From positions 1 to 64,000 of the forward strand of contig NZ_FUYM01000006.1 in the NCBI RefSeq assembly GCF_900167915.1: a stretch of DNA of 64,000 nucleotides, written 5' to 3'. Source of the DNA: Rhizorhabdus histidinilytica (GTDB lineage Bacteria > Pseudomonadota > Alphaproteobacteria > Sphingomonadales > Sphingomonadaceae). Positions 36,859 to 44,877 of this stretch are shown piece after piece. Under the pieces are notes generated by a model. It was not told the origin of the DNA, ran no database searches, and saw only the letters and a program-made list of their open reading frames with translations. The position numbers were made by a program, and so were the translations under genes. The stretch's first letter is position 1, and the number at the start of each line of letters is the position of its first letter.

Positions 36859-37694
36859 ACGCGATGCGGAGCTGGATCATCACCGGCTGCTCGACCGGCA
36901 TCGGCCGCGCCATCGCCACCCATGTGCTCGCGATCGGCGACCGGGCCGCCGTCACCGCGCGCCGCCCGTCCGACGTGGCCGACATCGTCGCCGCCTATCC
37001 CGACCGGGCGATCGCGCTGCCGCTAGACGTCGCCGATCCCGCACAGGTGACGGCGGCGGTAACGCAGGCCGAGGCGCGCTTCGGCGCGATCGACGTGCTC
37101 GTGAACAATGCGGGCTATGGCTATGTCGCGTCGATCGAGGAAGGTGACGAAGCCGAGATCAAGGCGATGTACGAGGTCAACCTGTTCGGCGCGCTGCGGA
37201 TGATGCGCGCGGTGCTGCCCGGGATGCGCGCGCGGCGCCAGGGCCGCATCATCCAGATATCCTCGCTCGCCGGGCGGATCAGCAATCCGGCGACGGGCCA
37301 TTATTCGGGCAGCAAATTCGCGCTGGAGGCCGTGTCCGAAGCGCTGTCGCGCGAGGTGGAGGAACTCGGCATCCGGGTCTGCTCGATCGCGGCGGGCATG
37401 TTCCGGACCGACTTTTCGGGCCGATCGCTCAGGACCGGGGATTCGGCGCTCGCCGACTATGATGCCGGCGTCCACGAACGGATGAAGCTCGTCCAGTCGG
37501 TCGACGGCCGGCAGCCGGGCGATCCCGCCAAGCTCGCCCGCATCGTCGCGGCGGTCGCCGACATGCGCGATCCGCCTCGCCAGTTGATCGCCGGCCCCGA
37601 CGCCTATCGCGCGATCGGCGCCCGCATGGACGAAATCCGCGCGGCGATGGCGGAGCACGAGGCGCTCAGCCTCGACACGTCTTTCGATGGTTGA
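36855..37694 (+). CDS. Short-chain dehydrogenase/reductase
   Basis: 279 residues, SDR of the longer 17-beta-HSD/retinol-dehydrogenase-like type. TGCSTGIG lies at 10-17, NNAG at 84-87, and S136, Y150 and K154 (YSGSK) are present. TARRPSD after strand 2 carries the basic residues that favour NADP. It starts at ATG 36855, overlapping the DUF1214-like stop (ATGA), and is followed by the BaiE-like gene. The extended C-terminal tail (about 225-279) is typical of SDRs with large hydrophobic substrates. Confidence 0.87.
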   Translation: MNAMRSWIITGCSTGIGRAIATHVLAIGDRAAVTARRPSDVADIVAAYPDRAIALPLDVADPAQVTAAVTQAEARFGAIDVLVNNAGYGYVASIEEGDEAEIKAMYEVNLFGALRMMRAVLPGMRARRQGRIIQISSLAGRISNPATGHYSGSKFALEAVSEALSREVEELGIRVCSIAAGMFRTDFSGRSLRTGDSALADYDAGVHERMKLVQSVDGRQPGDPAKLARIVAAVADMRDPPRQLIAGPDAYRAIGARMDEIRAAMAEHEALSLDTSFDG

Positions 37695-37713
37695 AACGGA
37701 CAAGGAGAGAATG

Positions 37714-38253
37714 ATGGCCTACACCCTGCAGCAACTATCGGACCTGGAGGATATCCGCACGGTGAAGCACCGCTATTTCCGTGGCATCGACACCGCCGAC
37801 GAGCCGCTGCTGGAGACGCTGTTCGCCGACGACGTCTCGGTCGAATATCGCGGCGGCGGCTACAAGGTCGCGCTCACAGGCAAGGCGGAGATGCTCGACT
37901 TCCTGATGAACAGCTTCAACGCGTCGGCGGTGGCGATGCATCACGGCCATATGCCCGACATCCGCCTGACCGGCGACGACGAGGCCGAGGGCATCTGGTA
38001 CCTCGAGGACATCTTCATCTCGCTCGATCGCCGCGACGTCACCACCGGCACCGCCATCTACCGCGACCGCTATCGCCGGATCGACGGGACGTGGAAGATC
38101 GCGCGCACCGAATATGACCGGATCATGGAGGTGGTGCAGCCGCTGACCGACGCGATGGCGATCACCGTCCACCATCTCGGCAAGGTCGGCCGCAAGCCCG
38201 AGGATTGCGGCGACGTCAGCCACCTGATCACCTGGTTCGACAGGGCCGCCTGA
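37714..38253 (+). CDS. BaiE-like SnoaL-fold protein (putative steroid dehydratase)
   Basis: 179 residues. It shares with BaiE, the bile-acid-CoA 7-alpha-dehydratase, an ordered set of segments: DIRTVKHRYFRGID, MHHGHMPDI, EGIWYLED, TAIYRDRYRRIDGTWKI and EYDRIMEV. These keep Tyr21, Asp26, a His in the MHHGH block and the Arg of YDRIM, the residues used for catalysis in BaiE. I infer a dehydratase or isomerase acting on a steroid-like substrate. AAGGAG precedes ATG 37714 by 6 nt; ATG 37711 is the alternative. It is the third gene of a rightward operon and converges with the igr-like operon. Confidence 0.78.
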   Translation: MAYTLQQLSDLEDIRTVKHRYFRGIDTADEPLLETLFADDVSVEYRGGGYKVALTGKAEMLDFLMNSFNASAVAMHHGHMPDIRLTGDDEAEGIWYLEDIFISLDRRDVTTGTAIYRDRYRRIDGTWKIARTEYDRIMEVVQPLTDAMAITVHHLGKVGRKPEDCGDVSHLITWFDRAA

Positions 38254-38260
38254 CGGCGGC

Positions 38261-39430
38261 CTATTCGGCGGCCAGGATCAGCCCGCTGGTCGGCACCCCC
38301 GTCCCCGCCGTGACGAGGACGTGGCCCGGCCCCGGCACCTGGTTGACCGACGTCCCGCGCACCTGACGCACCGCTTCGGCGATGCCGTTCATGCCGTGGA
38401 TGTAGGCCTCGCCGAGCTGGCCGCCATTGGTGTTGACCGGCAGCCGCCCGCCCGGCCCGATCCCTTCCCGTGCGATGAAGTGCCGCGCCTGGCCGCGCCC
38501 GGCGAAGCCGAACGCCTCGAGCTGCGGCAGCACGAAGGGGGAGAAATGGTCGTAGAGGATCGCGGTGCGGATATCGTCCGGCCGCACCTGCGCCTGCGCG
38601 TAGAGCTGCTCGGCGACGAGGTCCATCTCCGACAGGCGGGCGATGTCGGATCGGTAATAGCTCGTCATCATCTGCTGGTCGTCGGCCGCGCCCTGCGCCG
38701 CCGCGCGGATGATCGCCGGGGGTTGCCTGAGCTTCGCCGCGCGCGCCGCGCTGGTGACGACGATCGCCACCGCGCCGTCCGATTCCTGGCAGCAGTCGAG
38801 CAGGTGGAGCGGCTCGACGATCCAGCGCGACGCCTGGTGATCGTCGAGGGTGATCGGCTGCTGGTAGAACCAGGCCGCGGGGTTGGTCGCGGCATGGGCA
38901 CGGCAGGCGACCGAAACCCGTCCGAAATCCTCCGAGGTGGCGCCGGTCTCGTGCATGTAGCGCCGCGCCGCCATCGCCACCCAGGAGGCCGGGGAGATCA
39001 GGCCAAACGGGACGTAATAGCCGTAGTGCGCGGACTCGGCGTTGGGCACGGGCGGCGGCGTGTAGCCGCTGCCGAAGCGATATTGCGACCGCTCGTTCAT
39101 CGCGCGGTAGCAGACGACCACCTCGGCCACGCCGGTCGCTACCGCCATCGCCGCCTGCATCACCGGCGCGCAGGCAGCGCCGCCGCCATAATGGATGCGG
39201 CTGAAGAATTTGAGCTGCCGACCGCCGATGTTGCGGAACACCTCGATCTCGGGATTATTGTCCATCGTATAGGTGCTGAGCCCGTCGACCTCGGCCCGGT
39301 CGATGCCGGCGTCCTCGAGCGCGGCGGTGATCGCCTCGACCGCGAGGCGCAGTTCGGACCGGCCGCTGTTCTTCGAGAATTCGGTCGCGCCGATGCCGAC
39401 GATCGCGGCCTTGCCGGACAGCCCGTTCAT
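38261..39430 (-). CDS. Lipid-transfer-type thiolase fold protein, Ltp2-like aldolase
   Basis: 389 residues with the SCP2-thiolase fold: KAAIVGIGATEFSKNSGRS at the start, IHYGGGAACAPVMQAAMAVATG in the nucleophile region and LPVNTNGGQLGEAYIHGMNGI near the end. In actinobacteria Ltp2 is a retro-aldolase that cuts the last steroid side-chain unit and needs the DUF35 domain of ChsH2 as partner. Here the DUF35 partner is encoded three genes upstream in the same operon, which supports the aldolase reading over a plain thiolase. Start ATG 39430 overlaps the ChsH1-like stop by 4 nt. It is the last gene of the operon. Confidence 0.84.
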   Translation of the reverse strand: MNGLSGKAAIVGIGATEFSKNSGRSELRLAVEAITAALEDAGIDRAEVDGLSTYTMDNNPEIEVFRNIGGRQLKFFSRIHYGGGAACAPVMQAAMAVATGVAEVVVCYRAMNERSQYRFGSGYTPPPVPNAESAHYGYYVPFGLISPASWVAMAARRYMHETGATSEDFGRVSVACRAHAATNPAAWFYQQPITLDDHQASRWIVEPLHLLDCCQESDGAVAIVVTSAARAAKLRQPPAIIRAAAQGAADDQQMMTSYYRSDIARLSEMDLVAEQLYAQAQVRPDDIRTAILYDHFSPFVLPQLEAFGFAGRGQARHFIAREGIGPGGRLPVNTNGGQLGEAYIHGMNGIAEAVRQVRGTSVNQVPGPGHVLVTAGTGVPTSGLILAAE

Positions 39431-39825
39431 GCCCTCGCTCCCCAATGCAGCGTGACGGTGGCGGCGACATGCTCGCCGATCGCGTTGCGGCCGCTGACCC
39501 GCACGTCGACCTCGTCGCCCTCGACCCGGCTCACCTCCCCGGTGATCCGCATCGTGTCGCCGACGAAGTTGGGCGCGCCCAGCCGGATGTCGACCGCGGC
39601 GATCCGCGCATCGGGCCCGCACCAGTCGGACACGTAGCGCTGGACGAAACCGTTGCTGGTCAGGATGTTCATGAAGATGTCGGGCACGCCGGTCGCCTGC
39701 GCGGCGGCCTTGTCGTGATGGACATCCTCATAGTCGTTGGTGGCGATCGCGCCTGCGACGATGGCGGAAGCGGTGATCGGCACGATCAGTTCGGGCAGGC
39801 CCTGCCCCACGGTCACGGTCTTCAT
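39427..39825 (-). CDS. MaoC-like hydratase subunit, ChsH1-like
   Basis: 132 residues with the hot-dog fold hydratase signature NDYEDVHHDKAAAQATGVPDIFMNILTSNGFVQRYVSDW, where the D-x4-H type pair supplies catalysis. In the igr system ChsH1 pairs with the MaoC half of ChsH2 to hydrate the enoyl-CoA made by ChsE1-ChsE2. It is coupled to its neighbours on both sides by 4-nt ATGA overlaps, which fits subunits made in equal amount. The length matches ChsH1 (about 130 residues). Confidence 0.85.
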   Translation of the reverse strand: MKTVTVGQGLPELIVPITASAIVAGAIATNDYEDVHHDKAAAQATGVPDIFMNILTSNGFVQRYVSDWCGPDARIAAVDIRLGAPNFVGDTMRITGEVSRVEGDEVDVRVSGRNAIGEHVAATVTLHWGARA

Positions 39826-40949
39826 GCGAGCGGCTCCGTCCGGCCCGAGGCGACCGCATCGCCGATCGCGGCGAGCATCGGGGCGGCGCCGCCCAGAGCC
39901 TCGCCGATCGCGGTGGCGGTCAGGAAATAGCGATGGATGGGATAGGTGATATCGGCGCCGATCCCGCCGTGCAGATGCTGCGCAGCATGGACGACGCGGT
40001 GGCCGCCGATCGCCGCCCAATATTTGGCGGCGGCGATGTCGGCGGGCTGGACGCGGCCGGCGTCGATCTGCCAGGCGGCGAGCAATGCGGTCGAGCGCAT
40101 CGCCTCGACGTCGATGAAGGCGTCGGCGGCGCGCTGCTGCACCGCCTGCATCGATCCGAGCGGCTTGCCGAACTGGATCCGCCCGCTCGAATAGTCGGCG
40201 GTGCGCCGCAGCGCCTCGGCGGCGACGCCGACCTGGCGCAGCGCCAGCGCCACCTGCGCGCGCTGGACGAGCGCGGCGACGATCGCCGCCCGTCCGCCCG
40301 CCGGCCCGAGCACCGCGTCGCCAGCCAGCCGCACGCCGTCGAAGCGCAGCATCGCCTGCGGCTCGCCGCTCGTCGAGCGTTGCGGCTCGACCGCGAGGCC
40401 GTCGGCGCCGGCATCGACCAGGAACAGCGCCGGCCCGTCGGCGGTGCGCGCGGTGACGAGCAGCGCCTGCGCCTCGGCGCCATAGGGCACCGCGACCTTG
40501 ACCCCGCCCAGCCGCCAGCCGTCGCCGTCCGCCGCGGCGGTCACCGCCGGATCGCAGGGATCGACGCCGCCGACCTCCTCGATCGCGACAGCGAGGATCG
40601 CCGCGCCCGACAGGATCGCTTCAAGCCATTTTTTGTGCGCAGCATTGCCATGCGCATCGATCGCCCAGGCGGCGAGCGCAACCGGAGTCAGCGGCAGCGG
40701 CGCCAGGGTGCGCCCCTGCTCCTCCAGCAGCAACCCCAGCTCGACCATGCCGAGCCCCAGCCCGCCAGCCTCGGCTGACAGCGCCAGCCCGAGCATGCCC
40801 GCCTCGGCGAGGGTCTTCCACAGGGCAGCGTCATAGGGACGACCGCTGTCGGCGAACGCGCGGATGGCCTCGTCGCCGGTCGCATCGTCGAGGATGCGGA
40901 CGGCCAGGTCGCGCAGCGCCTGCTGGTCGTCGGTCAGGGTGAAGTCCAT
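39822..40949 (-). CDS. Acyl-CoA dehydrogenase subunit, ChsE1 (FadE28)-like
   Basis: 375 residues, acyl-CoA dehydrogenase fold with a shortened N-terminal part. The C-terminal HLHGGIGADITYPIHRYFLT and the central ADYSSGRIQFGKPLGSMQAVQQ segments match the FadE28/ChsE1 type, which forms an alpha2beta2 heterotetramer with ChsE2. Such heterodimers bind one FAD per pair and dehydrogenate short steroid side-chain CoA esters. The ChsE2-like partner is two genes upstream. Identification rests on recalled family sequences, not a search. Confidence 0.84.
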   Translation of the reverse strand: MDFTLTDDQQALRDLAVRILDDATGDEAIRAFADSGRPYDAALWKTLAEAGMLGLALSAEAGGLGLGMVELGLLLEEQGRTLAPLPLTPVALAAWAIDAHGNAAHKKWLEAILSGAAILAVAIEEVGGVDPCDPAVTAAADGDGWRLGGVKVAVPYGAEAQALLVTARTADGPALFLVDAGADGLAVEPQRSTSGEPQAMLRFDGVRLAGDAVLGPAGGRAAIVAALVQRAQVALALRQVGVAAEALRRTADYSSGRIQFGKPLGSMQAVQQRAADAFIDVEAMRSTALLAAWQIDAGRVQPADIAAAKYWAAIGGHRVVHAAQHLHGGIGADITYPIHRYFLTATAIGEALGGAAPMLAAIGDAVASGRTEPLA

Positions 40950-40956
40950 GATGTCC

Positions 40957-41889
40957 TCAGGCGAAGCGGAAGGCGGGGAGCAGATAGCCGGGCTCGATCT
41001 CGACGAAGTCGGCGACGACGGCGCGGCCGATCTCGACCGCCTCGGGGGCGGCGTCGATCATGTTGGCGACGATGCGGACACCTTCCTCCAGCTCGACCAG
41101 CACGACCGGCAGCGGATAGTCGAAGCCGGGCAGGCGCGGCTGGTGCATGACGACGAAGCTGTGGATCGTCCCCCGCCCGCTCGCCTCGACGATCTCGAAG
41201 TCGAGCGATCCGGTCAGCGGATCCATCGGCCCGGGCGGATGACGCAGCCGGCCCTCGCAGGACTGGAACAGCAGCTTGCGCTGGTTCACCCCCTCCCAGA
41301 AGAAGGCGTTGTCATGGGTGATCGCCGGGCGCGGATGCGGCCAGGCCTTCGCCTCCGCCGACGGTTCCGCCGAATGCGGTTGGGCCAGGTTGGGCCTGAA
41401 TTTCAGCACCCGGAAGGTCATCCGCCCGACCGGCTCGCCGTCGACGGTGAAGTCGTAGGCGAGCGTGACGAAATGGCCGATGCCGAGCGCGGTCCGCTTC
41501 TCGTCCGACACATCGGCGACGATCGGGGTCGAGGTCACGACCTCGCCCAGCCGCAGGTAGCGGCCATAATCCTGGCGGACATTGGTGGCGACGACGCCGG
41601 TATAGCCCGCCGCGTCGAACAGGCTGAGCACCGCCATCCCCTCCTCGGCGGTGCGGCCGCCGGGGCGGTAGGGGGCCATCGCCCAGACGTCGAGCATCGC
41701 CGGCGGCGCGACGATGCCGGGATGGCCGGCGGCGCGCGCGGCCGCCTCGTCCAGATAGATGGGATTGGTCTCCCCCATCGCCTCGCACCAGCGGCGGATC
41801 ATCGGCAGGTTGACCGGGTCGCGCGCCGTCGCCGGCGGACTGGCCGGCCGCCCCACCCAGGCGCGGGCCTGTTCGAGCAACTCGCTCAT
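40957..41889 (-). CDS. MaoC-DUF35 fusion protein, ChsH2-like
   Basis: 310 residues in two parts. Residues 1 to about 165 are a MaoC-type hot-dog domain (WCEAMGETNPIYLDE ... GIVAPPAMLDVW). From about 190 on is a DUF35 OB-fold (AFFWEGVNQRKLLFQSCEGRLRHPPGP ... TIHSFVVMHQPRLPGF). This exact fusion defines ChsH2, whose MaoC half joins ChsH1 as enoyl-CoA hydratase and whose DUF35 half joins Ltp2 as aldolase. Only one Cys remains of the DUF35 zinc ribbon. Start ATG 41889 shares a base with the upstream stop (TGATG); longer readings overlap that gene. Confidence 0.87.
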   Translation of the reverse strand: MSELLEQARAWVGRPASPPATARDPVNLPMIRRWCEAMGETNPIYLDEAAARAAGHPGIVAPPAMLDVWAMAPYRPGGRTAEEGMAVLSLFDAAGYTGVVATNVRQDYGRYLRLGEVVTSTPIVADVSDEKRTALGIGHFVTLAYDFTVDGEPVGRMTFRVLKFRPNLAQPHSAEPSAEAKAWPHPRPAITHDNAFFWEGVNQRKLLFQSCEGRLRHPPGPMDPLTGSLDFEIVEASGRGTIHSFVVMHQPRLPGFDYPLPVVLVELEEGVRIVANMIDAAPEAVEIGRAVVADFVEIEPGYLLPAFRFA

Positions 41890-43061
41890 CAGCGTCCTCC
41901 CCTCGGCATGCCGAGCCCGACCTGCGCCACCATGTCGCGCAGCACCTCGGCGGTGCCGCCGCCGAAGGTGTTGATCTGGCATTTGCGATATTCGCGCTCG
42001 ATCCGGCCACGCAGCACCGCGCCCGGCGATCCCTCCCGGATCAGCCCGGCAGGCCCCAGCACATCGAGCAGCAGCCGCATCACCCGGATCATTCCCTCGG
42101 TTCCGAACACCTTGAGGCCCGAGGCGAGATCGGCGCGGGTCGACCCCTGCGCCACCTGCGCCGCGACCCGGTTGCCCATTACCCCGATCGCGCGAAGCAG
42201 GGCATAGGCCTCGCCCAGCGTCGATCGCACCCATGGCACGTCGATCAGCCGCCCCGCGCCCGCCGGCGTCTCGCGCGCCCATTGGACGACCTGGTCGAAG
42301 CAGCCATTGCCGCTGTAGCTGAGCGCGGCGAGGCCGATCCGCTCATGGTTGAGCTGCTCGGCGATCAGGCGCCAGCCGGCGTTCACCTCGCCGATCACCA
42401 TGTCGGCGGGGACGCGGACATCCTCATAATAGGTGACGTTGGTGCGGAAGCCCCCGACCGTCCAGATCGGCGAGACCGAGAAGCCCGGCAGCCGCGTGTC
42501 CATCATCAGGATGGTGATGCCCTTGTGCGGCGGCGCCTGCGGATCGGTCCGAACCGCGAGGAAGACATAGTCGGCGCCCTCCGCGCCGCTGGTGAAGATC
42601 TTCTGCCCGTTGACGACATAATCGTCGCCGTCGCGCACCGCGCGGGTCGTCAGGCTGGCGAGGTCGGTGCCCGCCCCCGGCTCCGAATAGCCGATCGCGA
42701 AGATCAGCTCGCCGGTCGCGATGCGCGGCAATATCTCGCGCTTCTGCTTCTCGGTGCCGAGCCGCATCAGCGCCGGCCCGACGGTGTTGACGGTGACGAA
42801 GGGGAAGGGCGCCTCGGCCAGCACCAGCTCCTCGAGCAGGATCTTCTGGGTCAGCGGATCGAGCCCGCGGCCGCCATAGTCGACCGGCCAGCCCGGGGTG
42901 AGCCAGCCGTCGCGGCCCATCCGGCGGATCACCTCGCGATAGACCGGGCCGCTTTCGGCATCGACCGTCGCGGCGCGCACCTCGGGGGTCATGATGCCGT
43001 CGAGATAGGCGCGGAACTCGGCACGGAGCGCCTTCTGCTCGGGGGTGAACTCAACATGCAT
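41889..43061 (-). CDS. Acyl-CoA dehydrogenase subunit, ChsE2 (FadE29)-like
   Basis: 390 residues. FTPEQKALRAEFRAYL, GWPVDYGGRG, FAIGYSEPGAGTDLASLTTRAV and NGQKIFTSGAEGADY follow the FadE29/ChsE2 sequence closely, and the C-terminal NTFGGGTAEVLRDMVA is the normal FAD-interface motif. With the ChsE1-like protein it should form the alpha2beta2 dehydrogenase for a three- to five-carbon side chain on a steroid-type ring system. It overlaps the acyl-CoA synthetase stop by 11 nt and the ChsH2-like start by one base. Confidence 0.87.
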   Translation of the reverse strand: MHVEFTPEQKALRAEFRAYLDGIMTPEVRAATVDAESGPVYREVIRRMGRDGWLTPGWPVDYGGRGLDPLTQKILLEELVLAEAPFPFVTVNTVGPALMRLGTEKQKREILPRIATGELIFAIGYSEPGAGTDLASLTTRAVRDGDDYVVNGQKIFTSGAEGADYVFLAVRTDPQAPPHKGITILMMDTRLPGFSVSPIWTVGGFRTNVTYYEDVRVPADMVIGEVNAGWRLIAEQLNHERIGLAALSYSGNGCFDQVVQWARETPAGAGRLIDVPWVRSTLGEAYALLRAIGVMGNRVAAQVAQGSTRADLASGLKVFGTEGMIRVMRLLLDVLGPAGLIREGSPGAVLRGRIEREYRKCQINTFGGGTAEVLRDMVAQVGLGMPRGGR

Positions 43062-44877
43062 CGCCGGATGCTCCTTCGAAGGGCGGGATGCCGAGCCGGG
43101 CGAGCGCGTCGCCGGTCAGCGGGACGTAGCGGCCGGCCGCGGGGTCGGCGACGTAGAGCCGGTCGCCCCTGGCCGCCGCAGGGTCATAGCCTTCGCGCTG
43201 GAGATCGACCTTGCGCAGCTTGAAGGTGGTGGTCATCTCGGCGGTCGCCGACAGCCGCACGAACAGCGGCACCGCATAGGGGGCGAGATGCGCCGTTGCG
43301 AAGGCGTGGAAGCCCTGCGGATCGAAGGCCGCGCCGTCGCCATAGGTCAGCGCGGCCATGCCGGCGCGGCCCTCGGTGCCGGGCACGCGAACGCCGTAGA
43401 CGTTGACGACCGACGGCCCCGGGAACCCCGACAGCACCGTCTCCACCTCGGCGGTCGAGACATTCTCGCTCTTCCAGCGGAAGGTGTCGCCGACCCGGTC
43501 GACGAAGAAGAAATAATCCTCCTCGTCGAACCGCACGAGGTCGCCCGACCGGAACCAGCGGTCGCCCGGCCGGAACAGGTCGCGCAGCAGCTTCGCCTCG
43601 GTCGCCTCGGCCGAGGTATAGCCCTCGAAGAAACCGGCGACGCCGTTGCCATCGAGCACTTCGGCGACCAGCTCGCCCGCCTCGTGCGGCCCCGCCTCGA
43701 CAGGGTTGCCGGCGGCGTCGCGGACATGCTCGCCTGCGGCGACATCCCATTTCAGGATGCGGATGTTGGTCGCCCGGGGATAGGGCAGGCGCCCGACCGA
43801 GCCGGGCCGCCCGTCGACGTTGGTGATGCCGTAATTGGCCTCGGTCGAGCCGAGCCCCTCGATGATGGCGTCGACGCCGAAGCGATCGGCGAATGCCTCC
43901 CACAGGTCGGGCTTCAGCCCCGCCCCGGTCATCACCCGCAGGCTGTGGTCGCGGTCGTCGGGCGCCGGCGGGGCCGCCAGCAGGTAGCGGACGATCTCGC
44001 CGATGTAATAGAGGGCGGTGATCCGGTACCGGCGCACGTCGGACCAGAAGCCCGACCGGCTGAATTTGCGGCGCAGCACGAAGGGCCGGCCAGTCGCCAG
44101 CGCCACCGACGGCACCACCATGCCGCCCGCGCCATGGTAGAGCGGCAGGACGCAGTAGAAGACGTCCTCTGTGCCGAACTCCATCAGCCCGGCCATCATC
44201 TCGCCGGCGTTGAGGAAGCGCATGTGGCTCATCCGCGCCGCCTTGGGCAGGCCGGTCGTCCCCGAGGTGAAGATCAGGTAGAGCGGATCGGCGAGCACAA
44301 CGCCCGCCCGCGCGCCGCGCGGCGGATCGTCGTCCGGCGCGGCGGCCATCGCCGCGTCGAGGTCGCGCCAGCCATGGGCCGATCGGTCCGCGCCCGTCTC
44401 CGACTGTTCGAAGACCAGCGGCGGCAGGGCGTCGGGGGCCATCCGCCCGACCGTCGCCGCCAGTTCCGATCCGACGATCAGCGCGCGCGCGTCGACCTGG
44501 CGCAGCGCATGGCCCAGCACCTCGCCCGTCGCGCTGGTGTTGAGCAGCGCGGTGACCACCCCGATCTTGGCGAGGCCCAGCCAGATCGTCACGAACTCGG
44601 GGCGGTTGAGCATCAGCAACGCGACGACGTCGCCCTTCCCCAGCCCCGCCGCCCGCGCGGCGTGCGCCACCCGGTTGGCGCGCCGGTTCATCGCCGCGAA
44701 GCTGATCGACTGATCCTCGAACAGGATGAAGGGCGTGTCGGCGGCGTCGGCGGCACGCTCCTCCAGCCGGTCGGCGACCGAATAGGCGAGGTCGCGGGTG
44801 AAGCCGGCGACGCGGGCATAGCCGCGCATCAGCCGCTGCATCGATTCCTCGCGGGACGGCAGGACGAAGGGTTTCAT
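43051..44877 (-). CDS. Long-chain/very-long-chain-type acyl-CoA synthetase
   Basis: 608 residues of the FATP/FadD6-like branch of AMP-forming ligases. The AMP-binding P-loop reads LIFTSGTTGLPKA, with later core motifs GLGSTEANYG and RWFRSGDLVRFDEEDYFFFVDRVGDTF, and the C-terminal lid contains TTTFKLRKVDLQREGYDP. This branch activates long or bulky carboxylic acids, so a steroid-type side-chain acid is a fitting substrate. Start ATG 44877 overlaps the upstream hydrolase stop (ATGA). It provides CoA esters for the dehydrogenase, hydratase and aldolase genes that follow. Confidence 0.86.
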   Translation of the reverse strand: MKPFVLPSREESMQRLMRGYARVAGFTRDLAYSVADRLEERAADAADTPFILFEDQSISFAAMNRRANRVAHAARAAGLGKGDVVALLMLNRPEFVTIWLGLAKIGVVTALLNTSATGEVLGHALRQVDARALIVGSELAATVGRMAPDALPPLVFEQSETGADRSAHGWRDLDAAMAAAPDDDPPRGARAGVVLADPLYLIFTSGTTGLPKAARMSHMRFLNAGEMMAGLMEFGTEDVFYCVLPLYHGAGGMVVPSVALATGRPFVLRRKFSRSGFWSDVRRYRITALYYIGEIVRYLLAAPPAPDDRDHSLRVMTGAGLKPDLWEAFADRFGVDAIIEGLGSTEANYGITNVDGRPGSVGRLPYPRATNIRILKWDVAAGEHVRDAAGNPVEAGPHEAGELVAEVLDGNGVAGFFEGYTSAEATEAKLLRDLFRPGDRWFRSGDLVRFDEEDYFFFVDRVGDTFRWKSENVSTAEVETVLSGFPGPSVVNVYGVRVPGTEGRAGMAALTYGDGAAFDPQGFHAFATAHLAPYAVPLFVRLSATAEMTTTFKLRKVDLQREGYDPAAARGDRLYVADPAAGRYVPLTGDALARLGIPPFEGASGDAC

